NCBI GenBank assembly: GCA_046537975.1
Contig: JBKHJR010000028.1
Coordinates: 1-32,666 of the forward strand
Reading direction: 5' to 3'
DNA from: JAWLDV01 sp046537975
Lineage (GTDB): Bacteria > Desulfobacterota > Desulfobulbia > Desulfobulbales > SURF-16
Length of the DNA stretch: 32,666 nt
The number at the start of each line of letters is the position of its first letter. Position 1 is the first letter of the stretch. Under the pieces are notes generated by a model. It searched no databases, was not told the origin of the DNA, and was given only the letters and a program-made list of their open reading frames with translations. Below, in pieces: positions 7,421 to 15,850 of this stretch. The translations under genes and the position numbers were made by a program.

Positions 7421-8881
7421 ATGCAACTTCCTGAATATATTGACGATATTCCCAACATAAGTGGTTACGAAAACACTATTAAAAAGGCCATACAGGAAAA
7501 GGCAGGGGAAAATCTCTTTTCTTCTGAAAGCAGGATAGATCTCTCAAAAATCAAGGGTGCTTATGCCAATGCCCTGCACATGCATCAACCTCTTATTCCT
7601 GCCGGAGGTGATGATCTGAAAACCGCTGCCTTGATAAGTAACCTTCAGTACATGATGGAGCATCAGGATATAGGGGATAATCATAACGCTCCGGTAATGC
7701 AGTGGTGTTACAAAAGAATGGGGGAGTTTATTCCCCAGTTGGTCGATGAAGGTGCGGATCCCAGGATAATGCTGGAATATTCCGGCACGCTTCTGCACGG
7801 TCTGCGCCGGATGGGCGCAGATGATGTCATTGAGGCCCTGAAAACCATAACCTGTGATCCGTCTTATTGGAATAAAGTGGAATGGTTAGGCTGTCCTTGG
7901 GGGCATGCCGTGGCTCCTTCCACCCCGGTCCAGGACTACCGCCTCCATGTTCTGGCCTGGCAGCACCATTTTGCCGGTATTTTCGGCCTGGAAGCCCTGC
8001 AGAGGGTAAGAGGTTTCTCCCCCTCGGAAATGGCCCTGCCCAACCATCCGGATGTAGCCTATGAATTTGTCCGGACCCTGAAAGACTGCGGTTTTCAATG
8101 GGTCCTGGTACAGGAACATTCAGTTGAATTGCCTGAAAGTGGTGAAGGCCCCCAATTTAAACATCTTCCCCACAAATTGAAGTGTACAAATTCTCAGGGT
8201 GAAACCGAGTCAATTATTGCTATTATCAAGACCCAGGGAAGCGACACCAAACTGGTGGCCCAGATGCAGCCTTATTACGAAGCCCGGGGTCTGGATCTTC
8301 ATGAAATCGGGGGCCGGAAAATTCCGCCTTTGGTCACCCAGATCGCAGATGGTGAAAACGGTGGAGTGATGATGAATGAGTTCCCTCCCAAATACAAGGA
8401 TGTTATGAGGGAAAGTTCCGGTAGTGAAACCCCGCCTCTTAATGTCTCGGAGTATCTGGAACATCTTTTCGCCACCGGTGTCCGGGAAGATGACCTGCCC
8501 GTCCTTCAACCTCTTTTTCAGAAAAAAATCTGGGACAGTTTCAAATCCGGAGAAGGTTATGAAAAGCTGAAAGAGGTGATCAAACAGTTGGAAAATGAAG
8601 ATCATAGCTTCCACATGGAAGGGGGTTCCTGGACCAATAATATTTCCTGGGTCAAAGGTTATGACCATCTCCTGGCACCCATGGAAAAGGTAAGTACACT
8701 TTTTTATGAAAAGGTCCTCCAGAAAAAGGCCTCCACTGACAGTACTGCCTATCGTAATGCCCTGTTCCATCTCATGTCTTCTCAGACCAGCTGCTACCGC
8801 TATTGGGGTGAAGGCTTGTGGACCGATTACGGCAGAGAAATCTGCCGGCGGGCTACAGAAATCATTAAGCATAACTTTTGA
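7421..8881 (+). CDS. Glycoside hydrolase family 57 protein in the glycogen operon
   Basis: A 486-residue GH57 protein. GH57 enzymes act on alpha-glucans as amylases, 4-alpha-glucanotransferases or branching enzymes, using a Glu nucleophile and Asp acid/base in a (beta/alpha)7 barrel. Visible motifs are HMHQP (HQP at about 55-57, conserved region 1), WVLVQEHSVE with candidate nucleophile E232, and DGENGG with candidate acid/base D310. It follows glgA by 41 bp and precedes glgB, so a role in trimming or rearranging glycogen chains is likely. Because a GH13 branching enzyme is encoded next door, branching as its job is less likely than transferase or hydrolase action. The start has no clear Shine-Dalgarno site. 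Family assignment is firm; specificity is not. Confidence 0.85.
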   Translation: MQLPEYIDDIPNISGYENTIKKAIQEKAGENLFSSESRIDLSKIKGAYANALHMHQPLIPAGGDDLKTAALISNLQYMMEHQDIGDNHNAPVMQWCYKRMGEFIPQLVDEGADPRIMLEYSGTLLHGLRRMGADDVIEALKTITCDPSYWNKVEWLGCPWGHAVAPSTPVQDYRLHVLAWQHHFAGIFGLEALQRVRGFSPSEMALPNHPDVAYEFVRTLKDCGFQWVLVQEHSVELPESGEGPQFKHLPHKLKCTNSQGETESIIAIIKTQGSDTKLVAQMQPYYEARGLDLHEIGGRKIPPLVTQIADGENGGVMMNEFPPKYKDVMRESSGSETPPLNVSEYLEHLFATGVREDDLPVLQPLFQKKIWDSFKSGEGYEKLKEVIKQLENEDHSFHMEGGSWTNNISWVKGYDHLLAPMEKVSTLFYEKVLQKKASTDSTAYRNALFHLMSSQTSCYRYWGEGLWTDYGREICRRATEIIKHNF

Positions 8882-8885
8882 TAAT

Positions 8886-8912
8886 TTAAAATGGGGGAGT
8901 GCCGCATTTTAA
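8886..8912. promoter_or_regulatory. Inverted repeat between the GH57 gene and glgB
   Basis: TTAAAATG (8886-8893) and CATTTTAA (8905-8912) are perfect 8-bp arms around an 11-base loop, starting 4 bases after the GH57 stop. With no T tract it is not a standard terminator. It may be an mRNA processing or stabilising hairpin, or an operator. Confidence 0.35.
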
Positions 8913-9000
8913 CCCGGACCAGTTTATAAATGATAATATTCAAATCCCTTGTAAATAAAGTGCTTAAATTAATGACCCAGAAATTTTCCATGAGGTCGGT

Positions 9001-11166
9001 ATGAAAGAAGAGATAAGAAAAATCGCCGAAGCCAGACATCACGATCCCTTTGCCGTACTGGGAAGACACCCGGACGGCAATGGCGGGGTCGCAGTCAGGG
9101 TAAATATCCCTTTTGCTGAAAAAGTCTGGATAGAGAATGGGAATCTTCCCATGGAAAGGATAGAGGGGACAGATGTCTTTACCTGGTCTGGCGAGGAGCA
9201 GCAGATTCCTTATCACTACAGGATCAAATGGATTGATGATCAAGATGCTGAACATATTAGACATGATCCATACACCTTTCCATCTCAACTGTCTGATTTT
9301 GATCTCTATCTGTTCAACCAGGGCAAACACTGGCATGCCTATCGTTTTCTGGGCAGCCATGTGACGCAGATAGAAGGCGTCAGTGGTATTCTCTTTGCCG
9401 TATGGGCTCCCAATGCCGGGAGGGTCAGTGTGATAGGTGACTTTAACCGCTGGGACGGCCGGGCTCATCAGATGAAAATAAGAGGGGACAGTGGAGTATG
9501 GGAGCTGTTCATTCCTGATCTGGGTACGGAAGCAATTTATAAGTACGAAATCCGCAACAGCAGAACAGGCGACATCTTTATAAAATCTGACCCCTATGGT
9601 CAGTATTTTGAACTGCGCCCTAAAACAGCAACCATTGCTGTGGACAAATCAGATTATGAATGGAGAGACGGCGACTGGCTCAAAAACAGGGAAGAAAAGG
9701 ACTGGTTCCATGCCCCCATGTCTGTCTATGAAGTCCAGCTTGGCTCTTGGCTGAAAGGGAAAGACGGCGGTTTTCTTAATTACCGGGAAATTGCTCAGCC
9801 TCTGGTAGAATATGTCAAAAAAATGGGATTCAGTCATATTCAATTAATGCCGATCACTGAACACCCTTATGACGGTTCCTGGGGCTATCAGACTACGGGT
9901 TATTTCGCCCCCACCAGTCGTTATGGAACCCCGGATGACTTCCGTTATTTTGTGGACCACTGTCACCGGAACGATATAGGGGTGTTTCTGGACTGGGTCC
10001 CTGCCCATTTCCCCAAAGATGCCCACGGCCTGGCCCGTTTTGACGGTGAAGCGGTATATGAGCACGCCGATCCCCGGCAGGGCGAACACCTGGACTGGGC
10101 TACCCTTATTTACAATTACGGCAGACACGAAGTCCGCGCCTTCCTGATCTCCAGTGCTAATTACTGGATTGAAGAATTTCATCTGGACGGCCTGCGGGTG
10201 GATGCAGTGGCTTCCATGCTCTATCTGGACTATTCCCGGGAAGACTGGATACCCAACAAGTATGGGGGGCGGGAAAATCTGGAGGCCATGGAGTTTCTTC
10301 GGGAACTAAATATCATGATCCATGGAGAGCATCCCGGCGTCTTGATGATAGCGGAAGAGTCGACCTCCTGGCCCCAGGTAACCCGTCCGGTCTATCTGGG
10401 CGGCTTAGGTTTCAGCATGAAGTGGAATATGGGCTGGATGAACGATACTCTGGAATACATAGCCCATGACCCAATACATCGCAAGTATCACCACGATGTC
10501 CTTACCTTCAGTCTGCTTTATGCCTTTACCGAAAATTTTATTCTCCCTTTCTCTCATGACGAAGTGGTTCATGGTAAAGGGGCCATGATCTACAAAATGC
10601 CGGGTGATGAGTGGCAGCGCTTCGCCAATCTCAGACTGCTATACACTTATATGTTCAGCCATCCCGGCAAAAAACTTCTCTTCATGGGCTGTGAGTTCGG
10701 CCAGGGCGCGGAATGGCAGGAGGATAGACCCCTGGACTGGTGGGTTCTGGACTATCCCGTCCACCAGGGGCTCCAGAACACTGTGCAGGACTTGAACAGC
10801 CTCCATTTCCAGTCCCCCGCCCTTTACTACTATGATTTTGAGCCCAGGGGGTTTGAATGGATAGACTGCCACGACGGCCAGAATTCTACTTTGAGTTATG
10901 TCAGGCAAAACGGGGGAGAGACCCTGATAGTACTTCTCAACTTTACTCCCATACCGAGAGAGAATTATCAGATCGGAGTTCCCTTTCCCGGTGAGTACCG
11001 TGAAATCTTCAATTCCGATTCAGAAATCTACGGCGGCAGCGATGTAGGCAATGGTCCGGAACCTGTAACAACCCTGGAGGAACCCTGGATGAACAGACCC
11101 TGCTCCCTGAAAATAACCCTGCCTCCTCTGGCTGGCATAATCTTCCGGCTGGAAAAAAGGGGATAA
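9001..11166 (+). CDS. glgB: 1,4-alpha-glucan branching enzyme (GH13_9)
   Basis: A 721-residue GH13 branching enzyme, close to the 728 residues of the E. coli protein. It moves chain segments to form alpha-1,6 branches in glycogen. Order: N-terminal beta module (about 1-105), CBM48 (about 110-220, with VWAPNAGRVSVIGDFNRWDG), catalytic barrel, and C-terminal beta domain. Catalytic residues are visible: nucleophile D401 in LRVDAVASML, acid/base E452 in IAEEST, and D520 in FSHDEVVHGKG. GAGG at 8992-8995 precedes the ATG by 5 bases. It is the last gene of the glycogen operon and ends 9 bp from the convergent hydrogenase alpha-subunit gene, with no terminator between them. Confidence 0.97.
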   Translation: MKEEIRKIAEARHHDPFAVLGRHPDGNGGVAVRVNIPFAEKVWIENGNLPMERIEGTDVFTWSGEEQQIPYHYRIKWIDDQDAEHIRHDPYTFPSQLSDFDLYLFNQGKHWHAYRFLGSHVTQIEGVSGILFAVWAPNAGRVSVIGDFNRWDGRAHQMKIRGDSGVWELFIPDLGTEAIYKYEIRNSRTGDIFIKSDPYGQYFELRPKTATIAVDKSDYEWRDGDWLKNREEKDWFHAPMSVYEVQLGSWLKGKDGGFLNYREIAQPLVEYVKKMGFSHIQLMPITEHPYDGSWGYQTTGYFAPTSRYGTPDDFRYFVDHCHRNDIGVFLDWVPAHFPKDAHGLARFDGEAVYEHADPRQGEHLDWATLIYNYGRHEVRAFLISSANYWIEEFHLDGLRVDAVASMLYLDYSREDWIPNKYGGRENLEAMEFLRELNIMIHGEHPGVLMIAEESTSWPQVTRPVYLGGLGFSMKWNMGWMNDTLEYIAHDPIHRKYHHDVLTFSLLYAFTENFILPFSHDEVVHGKGAMIYKMPGDEWQRFANLRLLYTYMFSHPGKKLLFMGCEFGQGAEWQEDRPLDWWVLDYPVHQGLQNTVQDLNSLHFQSPALYYYDFEPRGFEWIDCHDGQNSTLSYVRQNGGETLIVLLNFTPIPRENYQIGVPFPGEYREIFNSDSEIYGGSDVGNGPEPVTTLEEPWMNRPCSLKITLPPLAGIIFRLEKRG

Positions 11167-11175
11167 GCAGACGGG

Positions 11176-12450
11176 TCAATGGACCGAACAGGAAATGCAG
11201 GGATCGTAAGCCCGGACCAGCATCTCCGCAAGATGGTGGATCTCGTCATCGCTTCTGCCGGCGGCAACCGATTGTCGGGCCAACTCCTGCAGGTCATAGT
11301 GGATATTGGCGTTGTTCTGACTGGTGGGGATGACACAGTCAGCCCCGGTTATCCGGCCGGAGGAGTCAAATTCATAAGCATGATAGAGAATCCCCCGGGG
11401 CACTTCCACCGCCCCCACCCCGAATCCCTCCCGGGGCGTAACCCGTACCTGGACCTCTTCCCGCTCTCGGTCGATTAACTCTTCAAGCAAGGCGGCACTT
11501 TCGTGAACAATATGGAAGCACTCCACCAGTTGGGCGATATTGTTCAGAAAAGGATTATGCACTTCCGGTTTTAAGGACAGACTTTCTGCCACCTCCCGGG
11601 CGGCTGGATGCAGGAAGGATGAGTTGTTATTGAACCGGGCCAGGGCCCCTGCAGACATGGACTCCCGGGACAGGCGACTCCACTTGGAGGTAGAGTGATC
11701 CACCACATATTCATTGGTCATCTCCAGATACTGATCTTCGCTTTTGACTACGCCGTCACTGGAAACCAGGTCTCCACCGATAAAAGGGTAATTACCATCC
11801 CCTTTCAGAGAAACAAACTCTGTCTCTCTTACAAAATCAGGCAGGCTGAACCTATTGAATAGTTCAGCAGTCCTGGTCAGATCCGTCTTGGCTTCCTCTA
11901 ACCGATTTTTCAGGGCTGAGAGCTCCGACTTCTCCGGCAGCATGGTAAATCCACCTACCACAGTACGAGTAGGGTGAAGGCGGCGGCCGCCGATAATGTC
12001 ACAGGCGTCATTGGCCAGCATTTTCAGTCGGGCCGCCCGGTTGATTTCCTCAGGATGGCTCTCGGCAAGGGGAAGAATACTTCCGGTATTCAGGAAGTCC
12101 GGGGCTACCAAAAAATAAAGATGTAGAATATGGCTCTGCAGGGTTTCCATATGTTTTAAAAGAAGCCTGTAGTCCCGTGTCTGCTCAGAAGGAGTAAAGC
12201 CAAAAGCGTTTTCCACAGCCCTGATACTGGCCAGGGTATGACCGATGGAGCAGATACCGCAGATGCGTCCCGTTATATAAGGGGCATTCTCATATTTTTT
12301 GCCCACCAGCATAGCTTCAAAAAAACGAGGGGTTTCCACTACATCCCAGCTTGCTTTCAGAATCCGGCCGTCTTTAATTTTGATATTTATGTTACCGTGC
12401 CCCTCAACCCGGGTGAGGTGATGAATGTCGATATTACAGGTCAGTTTCAT
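11176..12450 (-). CDS. hydA: [NiFe] hydrogenase large (alpha) subunit, hydA-type
   Basis: A 424-residue catalytic subunit that binds the NiFe(CN)2CO centre and splits or forms H2. The N-terminal motif RICGICSIGH supplies C64 and C67; the C-terminal motif DPCISC supplies C418 and C421. With the beta, gamma and delta genes upstream it matches group 3 cytoplasmic bidirectional hydrogenases (sulfhydrogenase type, operon order hydBGDA). The protein stops at C-S-V-H, the residue after which a maturation protease normally cleaves, so it has no C-terminal extension (see findings). A 117-bp spacer separates it from hydD, with a short CCTCT/AGAGG hairpin near 12490-12510 and no clear Shine-Dalgarno site. 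No hyp maturation genes are in the window. Confidence 0.95.
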   Translation of the reverse strand: MKLTCNIDIHHLTRVEGHGNINIKIKDGRILKASWDVVETPRFFEAMLVGKKYENAPYITGRICGICSIGHTLASIRAVENAFGFTPSEQTRDYRLLLKHMETLQSHILHLYFLVAPDFLNTGSILPLAESHPEEINRAARLKMLANDACDIIGGRRLHPTRTVVGGFTMLPEKSELSALKNRLEEAKTDLTRTAELFNRFSLPDFVRETEFVSLKGDGNYPFIGGDLVSSDGVVKSEDQYLEMTNEYVVDHSTSKWSRLSRESMSAGALARFNNNSSFLHPAAREVAESLSLKPEVHNPFLNNIAQLVECFHIVHESAALLEELIDREREEVQVRVTPREGFGVGAVEVPRGILYHAYEFDSSGRITGADCVIPTSQNNANIHYDLQELARQSVAAGRSDDEIHHLAEMLVRAYDPCISCSVH

Positions 12451-12567
12451 GGCTTTTTATTTTTTCGTTTTGTTCTTAAAAATCCGACCCTCTGGGTGAG
12501 AAGAGGTTTTTTGGGTACGCTCCCCGGAAATCCGCCCCAAGAGCCAATCTTCAAGAATGTTATGCAA

Positions 12568-13356
12568 TCAGCGAAATTCAGCAAGGTACCCGGCAAAGCC
12601 CCCGAAACATTCCAGGCGATCAAGGAGTTGTTCCCTGGAAAAACCATGTTCAGCCGTAATCCTCCGGAATTCAGCGAAATTAGCTTTTTCGGCAGGCCCC
12701 CTGCAACCCCAGCAGCCCAGACGATTTCCGGGACACCAGGCCTCACAGCCTGCCCTGGTTATAGGGCCCAGGCAAAGCTGGCCCAGATCAAAAAGACAGA
12801 TATTGCGGTTGGCCCGACATTCCAGACAGAGCGGATATTCCGGCTGGGAAACTGTCTTGCCTATCACCAGGTCGGTAACCATCCTTTCCACTTCCTGTTT
12901 ACTAATGGGGCAGCCGTATATCTCCAGATCGACCTTGACTATTGCCGAAAGAGGCTTAACCGGGCTGGTCTCCACCGGGTGATCGCCGTAAACTGTCTTT
13001 TTTACCCATTGGAGATCAGCAAAACGGTTTTTGAGCTGATTGACCCCACCGAAACAGGCGCAGGAACCCAGGGCCACCAAGGTATCAGCCTGGGCCCGGA
13101 TCTTTTTCAAGCGTTCGATCTCGTCCTCTCTGCTGATACTTCCTTCCACAAAGGCGATTTCATAATCTTCTCTCCTTTCAGTCATGGACTCCCGGAAGTT
13201 GACGATCTCTACCAAGGAAAGAAAGTCAAGAAGATCGGCCTCATTATTTAAAATCTGTAACTGACAGCCTTCACAGGAGGTGAATTCAAAAAAAGCGGCT
13301 TTGGGTCTTGGGATCGGGATACCGAGATAAGAACGCTGATCCGGTTTATTTATCAT
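12568..13356 (-). CDS. hydD: [NiFe] hydrogenase small (delta) subunit, hydD-type
   Basis: A 262-residue electron-transfer subunit that pairs with the large subunit. Cysteines suit three Fe-S clusters: the proximal one from TSCEGCQ (C28, C31), GSCACFGG and IYGCP, and the medial and distal ones from the Cys-rich C-terminal half (CLECR, NICLFDLGQLC, GCEAWCPG, GCWGCRGP). There is no twin-arginine signal peptide, so the enzyme should be cytoplasmic, as expected for group 3 enzymes. The start is supported by AGGAT just before the ATG. It follows hydG by 8 bp. A minus-strand open frame at 12447-12746 overlaps its 3' end out of frame and is not a gene. Confidence 0.95.
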   Translation of the reverse strand: MINKPDQRSYLGIPIPRPKAAFFEFTSCEGCQLQILNNEADLLDFLSLVEIVNFRESMTERREDYEIAFVEGSISREDEIERLKKIRAQADTLVALGSCACFGGVNQLKNRFADLQWVKKTVYGDHPVETSPVKPLSAIVKVDLEIYGCPISKQEVERMVTDLVIGKTVSQPEYPLCLECRANRNICLFDLGQLCLGPITRAGCEAWCPGNRLGCWGCRGPAEKANFAEFRRITAEHGFSREQLLDRLECFGGFAGYLAEFR

Positions 13357-13364
13357 TGCTTATC

Positions 13365-14264
13365 CTATATGGCTTCTTTCAGATTAATTACCGACCAGTA
13401 ATCAAAGACAGGGCCTTCCAGGCAGGTATAGGTGGAACCTATGTTGCAGCGGCAGCACTTGCCGCGGCCGCAGTGCATCCTTCTTTCCAGGGAAACGAAG
13501 ATCTTGCGCATGGGCATCCCAGCCTTAATCAGCATGTCGCAGACGAACTTGAACATCACCGGAGGCCCGCAGACAATGGCATAAGTATTCTTAGCCAGGC
13601 TGCCTGTTTCGGCGATTCGCTCTTCCAGGATATTAGTGATTACCCCGACAGGACCATCCCAGTTCTCGTCTCCCTGATCCACGGTTAACCCCAGATTGAG
13701 GTCAAACTGTCTCCACATCTCGTACTGATAGGTAAAAAGGAGATCCCCGGGTGTCTTGGCTCCGTACATTATATCCACCCGGTTGTAGCGGCTGCGATTT
13801 TCCAGAACCGAGAAAATAGGAGCCCGCAAGGGAACAATCCCCAGTCCCCCGGCAATCAGCAGAATATCCTGACCTTCCATGTGCTCCATGGGGAACCAGG
13901 TTCCAAAAGGGCCGCTAAGCCCGACTTTGGTCCCTCGTTTGACTCTGGTGAGAAAATTGGTAAGATTTCCCACATTACGAATACATAGCTCAATACTGCC
14001 GTGCCGGATGGGTGAAGAGGATATGGAGAAGGGTGCCTCGCCGATTCCGGGGAGTTCCAGCATAACGAACTGACCGGGCAGAAAGGTGAAATTCCGGCGC
14101 TCTTCCGGATCAAGGAGTTGAATCTGGTAAAGATTTTCCTTTTCTCTCAGAGAATATATATTGGTAATCTCTGCCTGGTAACTGTATTCAAATTCCCTCA
14201 GCTCGGTTGTTCTACTATATCGTCTTTCTTCGTCCAGAACATCTATAAAGGGCAGTCTATCCAT
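13365..14264 (-). CDS. hydG: Hydrogenase gamma subunit: FAD/NAD(P)-binding, [2Fe-2S] oxidoreductase
   Basis: A 299-residue protein of the ferredoxin-NADP reductase/dihydroorotate dehydrogenase electron-transfer subunit type. An FAD-binding beta barrel (with PGQFVMLELP and APFSISSSP) precedes an NAD(P)-binding domain (IAGGLGIVPLRAP). The C-terminal segment holds a [2Fe-2S] pattern C265-x4-C270-x2-C273-x7-C281. It passes electrons between NAD(P)H and the hydrogenase Fe-S chain. Its ATG lies inside the end of hydB (8-base overlap), with a purine-rich GGGGGAA as ribosome binding site, so the two are translationally coupled. The gene name follows the hydBGDA nomenclature and is not the [FeFe]-hydrogenase maturase HydG. 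Confidence 0.92.
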   Translation of the reverse strand: MDRLPFIDVLDEERRYSRTTELREFEYSYQAEITNIYSLREKENLYQIQLLDPEERRNFTFLPGQFVMLELPGIGEAPFSISSSPIRHGSIELCIRNVGNLTNFLTRVKRGTKVGLSGPFGTWFPMEHMEGQDILLIAGGLGIVPLRAPIFSVLENRSRYNRVDIMYGAKTPGDLLFTYQYEMWRQFDLNLGLTVDQGDENWDGPVGVITNILEERIAETGSLAKNTYAIVCGPPVMFKFVCDMLIKAGMPMRKIFVSLERRMHCGRGKCCRCNIGSTYTCLEGPVFDYWSVINLKEAI

Positions 14265-15309
14265 GAGATTCCCCCTGTTCTCTTATACTGGCAATAACTT
14301 CAGGGGGTAAAATCCCTGCCAGACAGGCCTCACCGCAGCGGCCGCAGCCAACACAGAGAGGTTCCTCGAAAGACTCCACAAACCCCCTGTGCTTGTGATA
14401 GTACCGGTACTTCAAACGCCTGTGGCTCTCGGGACGGAAATTAAAGCCTCCGGCGATCTTGGCGAAGTCGATAACATTGCAGGAATAGAGCTGTTTGACT
14501 TTGCCCGCCCCCTGTAGATCAAGATCGAGGTATTCTTTAACATCGTAGCAGTAACAGGTGGGGCAAACCTGGGCACAGGTTCCGCAGGACAGGCATTTTT
14601 CACCCCATTTGAGCCAGGCTTCTGACTCGAATTCCATATCCAGGATCTTGGTCAGATCAGTGGTATCCACATGGCAGGTAAAACTCTCGGCTTTTTCCTC
14701 CGTAACCCGGCGATAAAGCTCATGTTCTTTTTTTTCCGGTTCCCGGCTGTTAAGGGCACTGACACACTCAAAGGCCCGGGCGGAGAGAATTTCGGCAAAC
14801 CACATATCCCCCAGGTCAGTTATAAACAGGTCAAAACCGTGCAGAGCGGTATCAGCTCCCATGGAACGGCAGAAACAGTAAGGCTGGGGATAGCAGTTTA
14901 CTCCGACAATAAACATGTTTCTTCTTTTGGCAGTGTAATAGGGGTCAGGGTAAACACTGCCGGCCAGAACCTTGTCCAGTTTGTTCAGGGCATTGATATC
15001 GCAGGCATGAATTCCGAAATAGACTATGGGCCTGTGGGCATTGAGATCGACTTCTTTCTGCCAGCTACCTTCCTCTTGAAGAGTAAAAGTGGCATAGGTT
15101 TCCCGGGCCGGCAGGAGAAAATGTTTAAGGGAGTGACCGGTGGAAGGGTAGTCAAGACTTAAGTTGCTGTAATCATAAATAAAATCGAAATCATAAAAGG
15201 GACCGGCTTCCGGGGTTTCAGCCCTTTTTACCGGACCTACTACATGGTTTACAGCCAGGAGGTTGTAGAGATTTTCCAGATCCTGATGGGCAAAGACCCT
15301 GAAAATCAT
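14257..15309 (-). CDS. hydB: Hydrogenase beta subunit: 4Fe-4S dicluster protein (HydB/AsrA-like)
   Basis: A 350-residue iron-sulfur protein. Two ferredoxin-like cluster motifs lie in the C-terminal third: CLSCGTCAQVCPTC from C239 and CVGCGRCGEAC from C319. The N-terminal 230 residues match the domain shared by sulfhydrogenase beta subunits and anaerobic sulfite reductase subunit A, including a cysteine-containing stretch PQPYCFCRSMGAD. It carries electrons between the gamma-subunit flavin and other clusters or an external ferredoxin. ATGA overlap with the upstream DUF4149 gene and an 8-base overlap with hydG place it within an operon. An AsrA role is less likely because hydD and hydA follow and no siroheme-binding AsrC is present. 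Confidence 0.92.
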   Translation of the reverse strand: MIFRVFAHQDLENLYNLLAVNHVVGPVKRAETPEAGPFYDFDFIYDYSNLSLDYPSTGHSLKHFLLPARETYATFTLQEEGSWQKEVDLNAHRPIVYFGIHACDINALNKLDKVLAGSVYPDPYYTAKRRNMFIVGVNCYPQPYCFCRSMGADTALHGFDLFITDLGDMWFAEILSARAFECVSALNSREPEKKEHELYRRVTEEKAESFTCHVDTTDLTKILDMEFESEAWLKWGEKCLSCGTCAQVCPTCYCYDVKEYLDLDLQGAGKVKQLYSCNVIDFAKIAGGFNFRPESHRRLKYRYYHKHRGFVESFEEPLCVGCGRCGEACLAGILPPEVIASIREQGESHG

Positions 15310-15782
15310 GTTTTAGCTTCTGTATAAAACGATTTTATCATCAGTACAAACAGGCTTACCAGGATGAAGCTGAAATCAAGTACCGAGGCCCGGTGTAATG
15401 CCTGGAAAGACTCGGTTTGGGTAATACCGGAACCGCTGGTCTGGGCCTGGATAATCGCCGGGGCAAAATAACCGGTAAAGAGAAGGCTGGTGACCAGCAC
15501 TACAAGAGCAATCCCGAGCTGAAGGTAATCCCTCTTTTTGTAAACCGCAAATTTAATGACTTCCACCAGCAGGATCACAACAACCGTGATGTTCAATAAA
15601 ATAGAGTACTTCTTGAACACCGCTGTCATGATAAGCCCTTCCTGGAAACGGCCCAGGATATCCTGGCCCAGAGCTATATCAGTATTAAAGATAACCGGGG
15701 CGACGAAAGCCGCCAGGGCAAAGGAAGATCCCAGGGCTATTCCTAAAACCAGATTGTAGAAAATACTGACAAGTTTATTCAT
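15306..15782 (-). CDS. DUF4149 (TMEM205-like) membrane protein
   Basis: A 158-residue integral membrane protein with about four transmembrane helices (roughly residues 5-30, 57-76, 86-108 and 130-151). The pattern fits DUF4149; its biochemical function is unknown. AGAGG precedes the ATG by about 7 bases. Its stop overlaps the start of hydB as ATGA, so it is co-transcribed and probably translationally coupled with the hydrogenase genes, although these hydrogenases are normally soluble. That coupling is seen in the sequence; any membrane-anchoring or transport role is speculation. Confidence 0.75.
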   Translation of the reverse strand: MNKLVSIFYNLVLGIALGSSFALAAFVAPVIFNTDIALGQDILGRFQEGLIMTAVFKKYSILLNITVVVILLVEVIKFAVYKKRDYLQLGIALVVLVTSLLFTGYFAPAIIQAQTSGSGITQTESFQALHRASVLDFSFILVSLFVLMIKSFYTEAKT

Positions 15783-15818
15783 CGCAGACCTCTAATTCTT
15801 TTTGTTACTATAAGCTTA

Positions 15819-15850
15819 ATTATATATCAGATAATGTTAAAGACATTCAA
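15819..15850 (-). promoter_or_regulatory. Possible internal promoter before the DUF4149-hydrogenase genes
   Basis: On the minus strand TTGAAT (15850-15845) is followed by an AT-rich run containing TATATA at 18 bp and TATAAT at 20 bp spacing. It could give the hydrogenase genes a start of their own in addition to readthrough from the PGPGW gene. The -35 lies across the end of the PGPGW coding region. Weak evidence. Confidence 0.3.

Noticed and set aside
8210..8872. 220-codon minus-strand frame inside the GH57 gene
   Set aside because: Antisense shadow of a gene with intact catalytic motifs; no family resemblance.
11167..11175. Bidirectional terminator between convergent glgB and hydA
   Set aside because: Only 9 bp separate the genes and no hairpin with T tract is present.
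12447..12746. 99-codon minus-strand frame between hydD and hydA
   Set aside because: Overlaps hydD out of frame and has no ribosome binding site or recognisable domain; the 117-bp spacer is real non-coding sequence.
12238..13251. Long plus-strand open frame (337 codons) opposite hydA and hydD
   Set aside because: It lies antisense to two genes with conserved Fe-S and NiFe motifs, shows no recognisable domain, and has no ribosome binding site of its own.
14257..15309. Anaerobic sulfite reductase subunit A
   Set aside because: Although AsrA-like, it is followed by hydrogenase gamma, delta and alpha genes and no AsrC, so the hydrogenase beta subunit is the better call.
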